NCBI GenBank assembly: GCA_964443275.1
Contig: CAYUCE010000004.1
Coordinates: 1-60,026, forward strand
Direction: 5' to 3'
DNA from: CAYUCE01 sp964443275
Lineage (GTDB): Bacteria > Bipolaricaulota > Bipolaricaulia > CAYUCE01
DNA: 60,026 nucleotides
Position numbers and translations under genes: made by a program. Shown here piece after piece: positions 52,215-60,026 of this stretch; position 1 is the stretch's first letter; every line of letters starts with the position of its first letter. The notes under the pieces are model-generated. The model did no database searches. It had not been told where the DNA came from and was given only the letters and a program-made list of their open reading frames with translations.

Positions 52215-52970
52215 CTAAGGTTGGATGGCAGGAATAAATATCTCCACGTCTTTTGCCTTATCTTTTAGGGCCAGCGATAATTCGGTAAGATATGGCAGTT
52301 TCATCCCTTCCCTTCTGAGCAGGGAAGCAACTTGGAGAGGTTCACCTTCGGTCAGCTTCTTTCCGTCTTTTAAAAGAATTAACTTGTCCACTCTGGGCAG
52401 TAGATCACTTAAATCATGCTCAGCTATAATCAACGTCTTTTTGCGCCGGTGTAATTTATCAATCAAATTGAGGATGATGGATCTATTCTGGCCGTCCAGT
52501 TTAGCCAGCGGCTCATCCAGGATGATCACCTCCGGTTCACATGCTAGGACTCCAAGCAAGGCAATCTTAGTTGTCTCTCCCAGAGAAAGCTTACTTACTT
52601 CTCTTTGAAGCAGGTGCTCGGCATCCAGAAGTTTTGTATATTCACCCAGGCGTTTTTCAATCTCACCTGGGGCAAGAGCCAAATTTTCTAGCCCGAAAAC
52701 CACATCGCTTTTGACATACCTTCTTACTATTTGTTTGGCCGGATTCTGAAATACCATCCCTACTTTAGCCGGACAGCTTATATCTCCCGAAATCCGAAAA
52801 TCCTCTCCTAATAATCCCGGGATAGCCTTACAAAGAATTGTCTTTCCTGAACCCGGCTCTCCGCAAATAATTACCATTTCCCCCGCCTTGACTTCCAGGT
52901 CAATATTATCCAAAAGCTTGCTCCCCTGGGGGGTGGTTACACACAGGGAATTTATGGTTAAGATACTCAT
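52215..52970 (-). CDS. ECF transporter ATPase (EcfA')
   Basis: 251 residues. Walker A GEPGSGKTILCKAIPG, Q-loop MVFQNPAKQIVRRYVKSDVVFGLENLAL, signature LSLGETTKIALLGVLA, Walker B VIILDEPLAKLDGQNR, and the His switch IIAEHDLSDLL. The second motor subunit. It overlaps the S-component gene by 4 bases. Confidence 0.92.
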   Translation of the reverse strand: MSILTINSLCVTTPQGSKLLDNIDLEVKAGEMVIICGEPGSGKTILCKAIPGLLGEDFRISGDISCPAKVGMVFQNPAKQIVRRYVKSDVVFGLENLALAPGEIEKRLGEYTKLLDAEHLLQREVSKLSLGETTKIALLGVLACEPEVIILDEPLAKLDGQNRSIILNLIDKLHRRKKTLIIAEHDLSDLLPRVDKLILLKDGKKLTEGEPLQVASLLRREGMKLPYLTELSLALKDKAKDVEIFIPAIQP

Positions 52971-53488
52971 GTTCTAAGTTGTGGTATTCGGGACCTCAAG
53001 GCTTTGGCCAAAGGTAAGGCAACTGCCAATCCAACTGCGGCCTGGATTACATCTATGGGCAGCTCTTGAAGTATTGCCGCCGGTATTCCTTCAAAGAAAG
53101 CTCTAGCGATCGTATATCCAATAATCATTATAGGTGCACCGATCCCTACAGCTACCAGCTTACTCTTGACGCTTTTCCCACTTAATCTTCCCACCATGAA
53201 TCCTTCCAATCCCTTGACCACTAAGGTAATTGGGGCATAAAATGCCCACCCTAAAATTATATCAGCGGCCGCGGCACCGATTCCTCCTGACAGTCCTCCT
53301 ACTAATCCACCGAACAAAAAGGCGGCTGTGTAGATTACAATTTCTCCAAAATTCAAATAGCCCAGCCCCACCGGAATGGAGATCATCATGGTGGCTACGG
53401 TCACTGCGGCCGCAAATACGGCGGCCAAAGCCACTGTCCGAGCATCTAATGTGAGCCCTTCTTTTATTTTACTTTTCTCCTTTTTCAT
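52967..53488 (-). CDS. ECF transporter S-component, substrate unknown
   Basis: 173 residues from ATG 53488 (GGAGGTG 6 bases upstream). Six membrane helices; the first after ALAAVFAAAVTVATMMI carries an AxxxA face for docking EcfT. The segment VGLGYLNFGEIVIYTAAFLFGGLVGGLSGGIGAAAADIILGW is like the DUF1393/ECF-ribofla_trS group, which includes vitamin importers of several specificities. As the S-component is encoded with its own motor (dedicated ECF), the substrate cannot be inferred from others. The neighbouring upstream operon is pyrKD. Confidence 0.82.
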   Translation of the reverse strand: MKKEKSKIKEGLTLDARTVALAAVFAAAVTVATMMISIPVGLGYLNFGEIVIYTAAFLFGGLVGGLSGGIGAAAADIILGWAFYAPITLVVKGLEGFMVGRLSGKSVKSKLVAVGIGAPIMIIGYTIARAFFEGIPAAILQELPIDVIQAAVGLAVALPLAKALRSRIPQLRT

Positions 53489-53532
53489 AATGCACACCTC
53501 CAAAGCCCAATTTTGATTTGGATTATCTACAC

Positions 53533-54282
53533 TTAAAAATTAACCCTCTTACCTGTCCGGTTGTACCTAAATTTGCCAAAATCGGGAATATCCTTTAATT
53601 TACTGGATTTTAATACCGGCCCGTCCTTACATACTCTAAAAGGCCCAAATGAACATGCCCCACATATACCCAAACCGCATTTCATATACCGTTCCAGCGA
53701 ATATTCCCCCGGGATGTCCATTATCTCAAGCACCTTTTTCATCATCGGCTCCGGACCGCAGGCATAATAGTAATCGTAGCTACTCACCTCCTTATCCTTT
53801 ATGTAATGGGGGGGAGTGCCTTTTTGGCCATAACTTCCGTCATCGGTCAAGATCACCGTTTGGCCAAACCTTTTGAATTCTGAAGCTAAAAATACTTCCT
53901 GTTTTGTCCTGAATCCGAGAATGGAAAAGACCCTCGCTTTGAGACTCTCTCCCAAAAGCCTTAAAGGAGCCACCCCTATACCGCCCCCGATAATCAATAC
54001 TTTCCCCTCCTTTAGCGAAAACCCGTGCCCATAGGGTCCCCTAATACCTATTTTATCACCTATCTTAAGGCTACCTAGCTTTTGGGTAAAGCTTCCCACC
54101 TCTTTTACGGTGAAAGCGTCTCTATAAGATAGTGAAAAAGGTTTTTCCCCTAAACTGGGAATCCAGACCATCATGAACTGCCCCGGATCTACGTTAAGAG
54201 ATTCATCGAAAAAAAGGGTCTTTATATCTCGGCATTCCTTTCTTACCTCTTTAATTTTCACCATCCGCGGTTTTTCAATCAT
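53533..54282 (-). CDS. pyrK: Dihydroorotate dehydrogenase electron-transfer subunit
   Basis: 249 residues. FAD/NAD-reductase fold with PFSLSYRDAF (FAD), KVLIIGGGIGVAPLRLLG (NAD site) and the 2Fe-2S cluster segment YMKCGLGICGACSFGPFRVCKDGP with four cysteines (Cx4CxxC...C). It passes electrons from PyrD's FMN to NAD+. Its ATG overlaps the end of pyrD by 8 bases. This defines the heterotetrameric class 1B DHODH. Confidence 0.95.
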   Translation of the reverse strand: MIEKPRMVKIKEVRKECRDIKTLFFDESLNVDPGQFMMVWIPSLGEKPFSLSYRDAFTVKEVGSFTQKLGSLKIGDKIGIRGPYGHGFSLKEGKVLIIGGGIGVAPLRLLGESLKARVFSILGFRTKQEVFLASEFKRFGQTVILTDDGSYGQKGTPPHYIKDKEVSSYDYYYACGPEPMMKKVLEIMDIPGEYSLERYMKCGLGICGACSFGPFRVCKDGPVLKSSKLKDIPDFGKFRYNRTGKRVNF

Positions 54283-55219
54283 GAGCAGCTCCTATCAGAT
54301 CTGATACCCTCTGGTAGTTATGCTTAGCTAACCAGGTGATTAACTCACCCTGTATCTTTTCAAATACGTTTATTCCCCAGTAAAAAACCCCGGAGCCAAT
54401 TCCCACTGCCGATGCACCGGCCATCATCATCTCTACCACGTCCTCTCCTTTAGTCACTCCCCCTATACCCAAGATGGGAAGCCTTATCTTTTCATAAATA
54501 TCATAAACACACCGTACAGCAATAGGCTTTATTGCCGGCCCGCTTAATCCCCCTTTCTTTTTAGATAATACCGGGGTGCCCATTCCAATATCGATGACCA
54601 TCCCTGGCCCCACCGTATTTATGGCAGAAATTATATCCGCACCCGCTTCTTCACATGCAGATGCTATTTCTACAATCTGGGGAGTATTGGGAGATAACTT
54701 GGCCATCAGAGGAATTTCTCCAACTCTTGCTTTGGTTTTTTTGACTACCTCAAAGGTCATATCCACATCAGATCCAAAAATCCGCTCCTGAAAACTTACA
54801 TTGGGACAGGATAAATTTAATTCAATAATATCCGGGTTTTCCCCGGCTATGTATTTAGCTATACTTTGGTATTCACTGACTGTACCCCCAAAGATGCTTG
54901 CTATCAATACAAAATCGGGGTATTGTGCTTTCATCTCTGTAAGCTCTTCCCACTCTTTGGACATCTTTTTGTAACCCGGAGTGGGGAGTCCCACCGTGTT
55001 TAAAAGACCACCTTCAGTTTCCACTACTATGGGATTGTCGTGGCCCTCTCTAGGTCTGGGCCCGATGGACTTAGTAGTGACAGCACCTGCTCCGGCGCAG
55101 AAAACCCTCTTGAGCAAGGGAGCGGTGGTCCCCAGAATTCCGGAGCTTAACACCAGCGGGTTTCTCAATTTCACAGAGCTTAAAGATGTGGCTAGCTCAA
55201 CTTCATTTTTATCTGACAC
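54275..55219 (-). CDS. pyrD: Dihydroorotate dehydrogenase catalytic subunit, class 1B
   Basis: 314 residues. FMN TIM-barrel motifs: LRNPLVLSSGILG, AVTTKSIGPRPREGHDNP, IIELNLSCPNVSFQERIFG (catalytic loop), SPNTPQIVEIA, INTVGPGMVIDIG and ILGIGGVTKGEDVVEMMMAGASAVGIGS. It oxidises dihydroorotate to orotate in pyrimidine synthesis, with PyrK and NAD+. No other pyr genes (such as pyrF, pyrE) are in the window. Confidence 0.95.
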   Translation of the reverse strand: MSDKNEVELATSLSSVKLRNPLVLSSGILGTTAPLLKRVFCAGAGAVTTKSIGPRPREGHDNPIVVETEGGLLNTVGLPTPGYKKMSKEWEELTEMKAQYPDFVLIASIFGGTVSEYQSIAKYIAGENPDIIELNLSCPNVSFQERIFGSDVDMTFEVVKKTKARVGEIPLMAKLSPNTPQIVEIASACEEAGADIISAINTVGPGMVIDIGMGTPVLSKKKGGLSGPAIKPIAVRCVYDIYEKIRLPILGIGGVTKGEDVVEMMMAGASAVGIGSGVFYWGINVFEKIQGELITWLAKHNYQRVSDLIGAAHD

Positions 55220-55332
55220 TTAGAGTCCTTTTTCTCCTTTCGAAACTTGGAGCATATTTTTAATAGAAGTGGATTCGATCGGATAATTATGAATGGTCAC
55301 TATAACTTAATAAGATCTTTTTTAAAAATTCT

Positions 55333-55968
55333 TTAGCGAATATCCGTTACTTCCACCCGGCTGTCCTTAAGGGCTTGGATGACCTTATCAATATCTGGGG
55401 CCTCGATCCTAACCACAAATTCGTCGATATTGGCTTCCGGATGGCGGTGAGAGAGAATGCTAACTATATTGCCCTGCTGATCCCTAATTGGCTTTAGGGC
55501 TTCAATTAAAGTCCCCGGTCTATCCTCGATGGAGAAAGTGATTCTAATTTCACCTTCCTTAAATCCCACCACTTCGATTATGGTATCCAAAACGTCGGAT
55601 TCAGTTATAATACCAACTAAGCTTCCCTCCTCCATCACCGGAAGGCCGGCTACCTGGTTCTCCCTCATTATTAATGCCGCTTCTTCTATAGTATCATCCG
55701 GTCCTACGGTCAAAACCTCTTTTGTCATCACCTCTTTGACGGTGATCTGACCTAAAAGATAGTTTAACTCCCATACATTAAGACTGGTAGCATCAGAAGG
55801 TCCCGCCTCCTGGATATCTCCTTCAGTTACTATCCCCACTAGCCTGCCGTCTTCGGTTACTGGCAGCCTCCGAACATTGTGCTCTTTCATCGCTTTTCTT
55901 GCTTCCATAATGGGAGTATCAGGAGAAACTGTTGCCACCTTCGTAGCCATGTGCTCCCTTATAATCAT
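55333..55968 (-). CDS. CBS-pair plus ACT-domain protein (AcuB-like)
   Basis: 211 residues. Two CBS motifs (residues 1-58: MIIREHMATKVATVSPDTPI, RLPVTEDGRLVGIVTEGDI; and about 75-135: VKEVMTKEVLTVGPDD, AGLPVMEEGSLVGIITESDVL), then a C-terminal ACT-like domain (RITFSIEDRPGTLIEALKPI, GNIVSILSHRHPEANIDEFVVRIE). The architecture is that of AcuB-type proteins, nucleotide and amino-acid sensors of unknown partner. Monocistronic with its own promoter; 113 bases before pyrD, so read-through is possible. Confidence 0.9.
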   Translation of the reverse strand: MIIREHMATKVATVSPDTPIMEARKAMKEHNVRRLPVTEDGRLVGIVTEGDIQEAGPSDATSLNVWELNYLLGQITVKEVMTKEVLTVGPDDTIEEAALIMRENQVAGLPVMEEGSLVGIITESDVLDTIIEVVGFKEGEIRITFSIEDRPGTLIEALKPIRDQQGNIVSILSHRHPEANIDEFVVRIEAPDIDKVIQALKDSRVEVTDIR

Positions 55969-56006
55969 CTACATCACTTCCGGTTATTATTTGTGTGCTA
56001 CAGAAT

Positions 56007-56036
56007 AATATAACGTTTCCATTATCCGGTTGTCAA
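56007..56036 (-). promoter_or_regulatory. Promoter of the CBS-ACT gene
   Basis: Minus strand: TTGACA (56031-56036), 18-base spacer, TATATT (56007-56012), about 40 bases before the ATG at 55968. Confidence 0.65.
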
Positions 56037-56100
56037 AGCCGTTTACCTCAAAACCGCTTTACGATTGGAACTTGAATGCTTAGATCATACTCACAAAAAT

Positions 56101-56128
56101 TTGATATTTTTCTCACTTGTGCTATGCT
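56101..56128 (+). promoter_or_regulatory. Putative promoter of the FG-GAP gene
   Basis: TTGATA (56101-56106), 16-base spacer, TATGCT (56123-56128). The leader would be about 190 bases; a second GGAGGTGATTAGG at about 56190 in it has no open frame after it. Confidence 0.4.
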
Positions 56129-56322
56129 ACTCATACCATGCAAGGGATATCTAAATGGAAATTATCGTTCAATAAGCGAGAATCCGGAATGGAGGTGATT
56201 AGGTAATCAAGTAAGTTAAGGGGGGAAACAGGTAAAATCAGTCTGCTTTGTAACTGTCAAAACTTCAGCCTGACTAGCGCAATAAGGGTATCCAAATAAA
56301 AATAAGTAACATAGGAGGTTAG

Positions 56323-57783
56323 ATGAAGATGAGAATTCAGGGGTGGTCAATAAAAGGTTTTTCTCTTTCAGTAGTTATTCTGATAGTCGTTTTGCTAATG
56401 GCAGCGGCGCCAACTTATGCGCAATGTAGATGCCGAGCCTGTTGTCCCAGCTCCAGAATTAGTTTAGATACAGATAAGAACGTTTACCAGCAAGGTGAAA
56501 TGGTTTCAGTTAACCTATATAATCCTCTGGGTTATGATTTTGTATTAGAGAGAATACATATTAAGCGACAAAGTGGTGGGGTAATCTACAATAAAGAGTT
56601 CCCTTGCACAGTCATACCTGGAACTTTCTGGACTTGGAGTTGGAACCAAAAAGATAATTTTGGAAATCAAGTACCACCCGATCACTATTACCTGATAATT
56701 GAAACTAGATGTTGCGGTACTTTCAGCACAAGCTTTCAAATAGTCGATTCTTGCTGTCAACCGTGTAAACCCTGCTACTCCTCCCCGTGCAGGTCGTGGT
56801 GCGGTTCATGTTACCGACCCTGTTGGCCTTCGTATTGCTTGGATAGCTGGCCATCTCCAACTAAGGAAAAAATCACTCCTCAGGGGCCTATTAACTTTTC
56901 TCAACTCGGTTTTAATGAAATCAGGGTAAAAAATGGAATTTTACCATTAGACAAAGTAGCCGTTGGTGATTTCAACAGGGATTACAGGCTTGATCTAGCC
57001 GTGACCACTGAGCTGAGCAGCCAGGTCTTTATCTTCTTAGGCTATGGAAATGGATGCTTTCGTCAAACTATCAATTTGCCTCTAGGAGGTCAACCTGAAT
57101 CAATAACTATCGGAGATATTGTGAGGCACGGATCTGAGGATATAATATTTGCCCTGCCGAAGAAGAAGGATATTTTTATCCTTCCCGGGAGAGGGGATGG
57201 GGCCTTTGGAGAACTTTTAACTATCCCCGTACAAAGCCCTCCTAGTAAGTTAACTGTCGGGGACTTCAATGGTGATGAATTTAAGGATTTAGTTATAAGT
57301 CATTACCACAGCGACTTAGTCCAAATCCACTTTGGAGAAGACCATGGTTTCAAACAGACTGATTATATACTGCCTATAGAAGATCCCTCTTTTATGGTGA
57401 GTGGGGACTTTAACCAAGACGACTCCTTAGACCTGGTGATTTTATCCGAAGGTAGGGTGCTAATGGCTGAAGGTCAAGGAGACGGCACCTTTAAATCCCC
57501 TATTGAAATCCAACCACTCCAATCCCAGTCCGTTCAACTGGCTAAAGGGGACTTCAATAATGACGAAATTTTGGATTTAGTCCTAATGGAAGAAACAGAT
57601 GGCTCTATAAAGATCCTAAAGGGAGTTGGCGACGGAAGTTTTGAAGAAGGAACTGATATCAAAACCGGGTCTTCTTTAAAGGCAATTGCAACAGGGGATT
57701 TAAATGGCGATGGAATCTCCGATATGGTGGTGACAAAAAAAGGCAGCAATCATATAACAATTTTTATGTCTGTGGTTAGCTAA
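56323..57783 (+). CDS. Exported Cys-rich FG-GAP/VCBS beta-propeller protein
   Basis: 486 residues; AGGAGG is 5 bases before the ATG. Signal peptide 1-33 (cleavage after TYA). The mature protein begins QCRCRACCPSS, then has an Ig-like BsuPI-type domain (about 46-142, VSVNLYNPLGYDFVLERI) and a cysteine cluster at 144-172 with nine Cys in 29 residues (pattern CC, PC, PC, PC, WC, SC, PC, YC). Residues 205-486 are FG-GAP repeats with calcium-type DxNxDxxxD motifs: DFNRDYRLDL, DFNGDEFKDL, DFNQDDSLDL, DFNNDEILDL and DLNGDGISDM. It is a surface beta-propeller, perhaps for adhesion or scaffolding; no enzyme motif seen. 17 cysteines in an otherwise anaerobic-type gene set suggest disulfides or metal binding. 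Alone in its operon. Confidence 0.85.
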   Translation: MKMRIQGWSIKGFSLSVVILIVVLLMAAAPTYAQCRCRACCPSSRISLDTDKNVYQQGEMVSVNLYNPLGYDFVLERIHIKRQSGGVIYNKEFPCTVIPGTFWTWSWNQKDNFGNQVPPDHYYLIIETRCCGTFSTSFQIVDSCCQPCKPCYSSPCRSWCGSCYRPCWPSYCLDSWPSPTKEKITPQGPINFSQLGFNEIRVKNGILPLDKVAVGDFNRDYRLDLAVTTELSSQVFIFLGYGNGCFRQTINLPLGGQPESITIGDIVRHGSEDIIFALPKKKDIFILPGRGDGAFGELLTIPVQSPPSKLTVGDFNGDEFKDLVISHYHSDLVQIHFGEDHGFKQTDYILPIEDPSFMVSGDFNQDDSLDLVILSEGRVLMAEGQGDGTFKSPIEIQPLQSQSVQLAKGDFNNDEILDLVLMEETDGSIKILKGVGDGSFEEGTDIKTGSSLKAIATGDLNGDGISDMVVTKKGSNHITIFMSVVS

Positions 57784-57839
57784 AGTAAAAAATCCTGTCA
57801 AAAAGGAAAATGAAGTCCCGGCTTTAGCTGTAATTTGTT

Positions 57840-58661
57840 TTAGGATAAATTGGCGTGGGCGATCCATTTCCAGCCGGAATCGGTCTTAATAAACACGCTT
57901 AGTCTTGGAATTGGCTTTTTAGGTACTTTTTCACCTCTTATTATTTCCTCCGCGCTAATGGTGTAGGTCACAATTAATACTTGACCCTCTCTGGTCACTT
58001 TGAAGTTATCTAAAGTATATTCTTGTAAGTCTATTCCCTTTAATGTCTCTATTTCCTGTTGGCGGTTACTTGCTCCAAAATCGTGCACCGCCTGGAATTT
58101 TTCTGAAAGCATACTTTCAAGGGCGGAAATGTTTGAATTCTTGATATATTCAAATACCTTACGGACCAGTTCTTCACCAATCTGTTCATCATAGCCTTCA
58201 GGCTTGGGTTCTTCCACCACAGTTACGTTAACCCGTAAGGACCAACCATCACCACCTGACTCCTCCCATGGACGGCTGTATTCGAGCGAAATGGTGGTGG
58301 TACCTTTGTTGAATGCTTGAAAGGTCCACTTTTCAGTCCCTGGTGCACCTAACATGCTGCTGCTACTGGGCAAGGTAGTGTGACTTGTTTGCCACAGTAC
58401 AGTATGGTCGCTAATTTGTGCCGAATCCGACCACTGGTAACCTGTTGAGGGGTTAGAACAGAGAGCTATTTCCAACCGTCCGTGTACGCTGAGCTTGACG
58501 GATTTGGTGATATGCTCTTTTGCTTGGAACTCATCACAAGATACACTTATCTCAACTGATCTTAACTTGCTCATATTTTCTTCGGATGAGTTAGTGAAAG
58601 AAAATGCGAAAAGTACAATTACCACAATTAAAATCGTAGTAAGGATCAATCCTCTTCTCAT
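57840..58661 (-). CDS. Exported chagasin-type (I42) protease inhibitor fused to an NTF2/SnoaL-like domain
   Basis: 273 residues from ATG 58661 (GGAGGTG 6 bases upstream). Signal/anchor at 1-22 (ILTTILIVVIVLFAFSF). Residues 35-150 are a chagasin domain: the three loops NPSTGY (70-75), GAPG (105-108) and RPWE (130-133) that plug papain-family active sites are all present. Residues about 155-273 resemble an NTF2/SnoaL-type alpha+beta domain (EELVRKVFEYIKNSNISALE, then WKWIAHANLS at the end). The family inhibits cysteine peptidases; here it could protect the surface from secreted proteases. The YiiX-like papain-fold hydrolase at 6 kb is not a likely target. Convergent with the FG-GAP gene, 56 bases apart. 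Confidence 0.85.
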   Translation of the reverse strand: MRRGLILTTILIVVIVLFAFSFTNSSEENMSKLRSVEISVSCDEFQAKEHITKSVKLSVHGRLEIALCSNPSTGYQWSDSAQISDHTVLWQTSHTTLPSSSSMLGAPGTEKWTFQAFNKGTTTISLEYSRPWEESGGDGWSLRVNVTVVEEPKPEGYDEQIGEELVRKVFEYIKNSNISALESMLSEKFQAVHDFGASNRQQEIETLKGIDLQEYTLDNFKVTREGQVLIVTYTISAEEIIRGEKVPKKPIPRLSVFIKTDSGWKWIAHANLS

Positions 58662-58712
58662 TATAATCACCTCCTTTTAGACAGATATGTAACGAGCTAA
58701 ATTCATATAAAT

Positions 58713-58742
58713 ATTTTACCCCCTTGCACCGTAATTTTACAA
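58713..58742 (-). promoter_or_regulatory. Promoter of the chagasin-like gene
   Basis: Minus strand: TTGTAA (58737-58742), 18-base spacer, TAAAAT (58713-58718). Confidence 0.5.
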
Positions 58743-58940
58743 GCGGGTTTGACAGGGTGAGATAGGTGTTGCCTCCAAAATCCCTACAAGCTACCTCTGC
58801 TTTTTAGATTAATTGCACGAGGATTACCAAATATGTACTGCCAACCGTCATTAAGTAATTTGGTTTATGAGTGGTAAATCTCTCCCAATTTCTGCAAGTT
58901 TCCAGAGTAATCTTTCTTATCCAACACTGCCTATGACTGA

Positions 58941-59017
58941 GGAAGTTCCCGGGGAAGCGCGCGCATGTCTGACTCATTGTGAGCGAGGGAGCCCCGTCAC
59001 GATTAGTCGGAACTTCC
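58941..59017. repeat. Nested GC-rich palindromic element
   Basis: GGAAGTTCC (58941-58949) and GGAACTTCC (59009-59017) are inverted repeats; inside, CGGGG (58950-58954) can pair with CCCCG (58992-58996), and a GCGCGCGC tract lies at 58957-58964. The local G+C is higher than the surroundings. The 400-base region 58662-59062 otherwise contains no convincing gene; frames in it lack ribosome sites and family features. Confidence 0.5.
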
Positions 59018-59062
59018 GAGAGCATGAACTTATCTTAAAATGTACCATTAACATCGTAAAGC

Positions 59063-59950
59063 TCAATAATCCTTTGTAGTAAAGTAAACCCCGGTGATTA
59101 TCATAAATCCACCTGTAAGAATGTAAGGAGTGACCGGCTCCTTTAGAAATACGCTGGCCAGTATTATAGTCACTAAGGGGATAAAATATAAAAATGTAGA
59201 AGCCTTTGATGCATCCACTTTTTCCAAAGCGTGATACCAAAGGAAATAGGCAATGAACGATCCAAATATTCCCAAGTACAAAATTGCAACCCAATGAATC
59301 AAGCCGAGGTTGGCGATCTCAGTTAGATCTCCCCATATAAATGCAATGGGCATCATTAATCCTGTTCCCCATATAACGATGTGAGCGGTAACAATCTCGG
59401 CAGGATATTTTTGGAGCACCTTTTTCCCGATTACAGTGTAAAGTGACCAACAGATAATATTAGAGAAAATGAATAAAGCTCCAATCAAATCGTCTATCCG
59501 CGCGGATAGGTCAAAATGACCGTTTGTTACTACCAAAAAGGCTCCCAGAAGACTGATCCCCATGCTGACAACTTTCATAGTGCTTAGCCTTTCTTTAAGC
59601 ATCTTCACCGAAAGAAGCAAGGTAAAAGCGGGAATCAAAGCAATTAATAAAGAGACGTTGGTAGCTGTGGTATATTCCAGTCCCAGAAATTGAAATATGT
59701 AAAAGAAGGTAACTCCCAACAGACCAAGTAGGATAATGGTCTTTACATCTTGTCGATCAATAGAACGCCCTTTCTTCCAATTACGATAAACTACAGGTAA
59801 AAACAAAAGCGAAGAAATAACAAACCTGGTGGAGGCTAAAATAATTGGTGAAGTCACTTCCAGCGCCTGTTTAGCAGCTATGAAAGTGGCTCCCCAGATC
59901 ACACTTACCGCTGATAACTCTAGATAGCTAAGTAACTTGCTATTTTTCAT
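59063..59950 (-). CDS. EamA/DMT-family transporter (10 TM)
   Basis: 295 residues with ten predicted helices in two EamA halves (VIWGATFIAAKQAL with LASTRFVISSLLFLP in the first; GALFIFSNIICWSLYTVIGKKV, GIFGSFIAYFLWYHALEKVDASKAS in the second). It is likely an exporter of amino acids or other metabolites. GGAAG precedes the ATG weakly. The window ends 76 bases upstream. Confidence 0.92.
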   Translation of the reverse strand: MKNSKLLSYLELSAVSVIWGATFIAAKQALEVTSPIILASTRFVISSLLFLPVVYRNWKKGRSIDRQDVKTIILLGLLGVTFFYIFQFLGLEYTTATNVSLLIALIPAFTLLLSVKMLKERLSTMKVVSMGISLLGAFLVVTNGHFDLSARIDDLIGALFIFSNIICWSLYTVIGKKVLQKYPAEIVTAHIVIWGTGLMMPIAFIWGDLTEIANLGLIHWVAILYLGIFGSFIAYFLWYHALEKVDASKASTFLYFIPLVTIILASVFLKEPVTPYILTGGFMIITGVYFTTKDY

Positions 59951-60026
59951 CTAGTTTCTTCCGTAGGGATGAGTTTTTTACAAAAGTAGTTTAATCTGAA
60001 ATTATCGATATGTAAAATCCTTACCA

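Noticed and set aside
56263..56275. TCAAAACTTCAG, which resembles the inner side of the MITE end
   Set aside because: Only 12 bases match, no partner end or target duplication was found, so it is chance or a very degraded end.
58804..59025. 73-codon minus-strand frame across the GC palindrome
   Set aside because: No ribosome site and irregular composition; it reads through the inverted repeat, so a structural element explains it better.

Overview
The window is a 60 kb piece of a bacterial chromosome of moderate G+C. It is draft or metagenome-derived: a run of 100 N at 31748-31847 joins two contigs. The gene set suggests an anaerobic bacterium related to Bacillota: clpC-radA-disA beside glmU-prs-ctc-pth, ECF transporters, a BMP-family nucleoside ABC transporter, dihydroorotate dehydrogenase of the PyrK/PyrD type, an ADP-forming acyl-CoA synthetase and an Mrp cation/proton antiporter. 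A TPR-type soluble lytic transglycosylase leaves a diderm envelope possible. I cannot name the lineage. No rRNA, tRNA, CRISPR array, phage or complete insertion sequence was seen.

Layout. 0-1 kb: a nonsense-interrupted XRE regulator and a cupin. 1-4.5 kb (minus): peptide-type ABC importer (binding protein and two permeases, no ATPases) with a consensus promoter; a 250-bp MITE with perfect terminal repeats and an 8-bp target duplication sits just upstream. 5-10 kb (minus): geranylgeranyl-reductase-like flavoprotein, biotin carboxylase, biotin carrier, YiiX-like hydrolase and a GDPD, divergent from the carboxyltransferase at 10.4 kb. 12-15 kb (minus): sugar-phosphate kinase, CBS protein, a truncated glmM remnant and a cysteine hydrolase. 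15.2-19.7 kb (minus): a seven-gene Mbh-type Mrp operon in which the MbhD-like subunit is fused to a solute-binding-protein domain. 19.8-30.3 kb: ADP-forming synthetase, ispF operon, GYD protein, a candidate structured RNA, trpS, a B12-binding radical SAM protein, rpmF, a flavoprotein reductase, a folM/folB-like pair and an M42 peptidase. The contig join then cuts both an M1 peptidase and glmU.

32-41 kb is a plus-strand housekeeping run: glmU, prs, ctc/rplY, pth, clpC, radA, disA and a purine nucleoside phosphorylase. disA has substitutions in both active-site signatures. 41-46 kb (minus) is a BMP-type nucleoside ABC transporter with a large stem-loop in its leader and another between its first and second genes. 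46-50.6 kb (plus) holds the transglycosylase, a hotdog thioesterase and an acyl-CoA synthetase. 50.6-56 kb (minus) holds a four-gene ECF transporter, pyrK-pyrD and a CBS-ACT protein. 56-60 kb holds two exported proteins facing each other (a Cys-rich FG-GAP propeller and a chagasin-NTF2 fusion) and an EamA transporter.

The most interesting points are the MbhD/solute-binding fusion, the degenerate DisA catalytic motifs, the intact MITE, the consensus-promoter-driven structured region at 23.4-23.83 kb, and the glmM remnant. Recognisable promoters are sigma-70-like with 16-18 bp spacers, and most genes have purine-rich Shine-Dalgarno sequences. Several start sites were moved to the codon that this signal supports.
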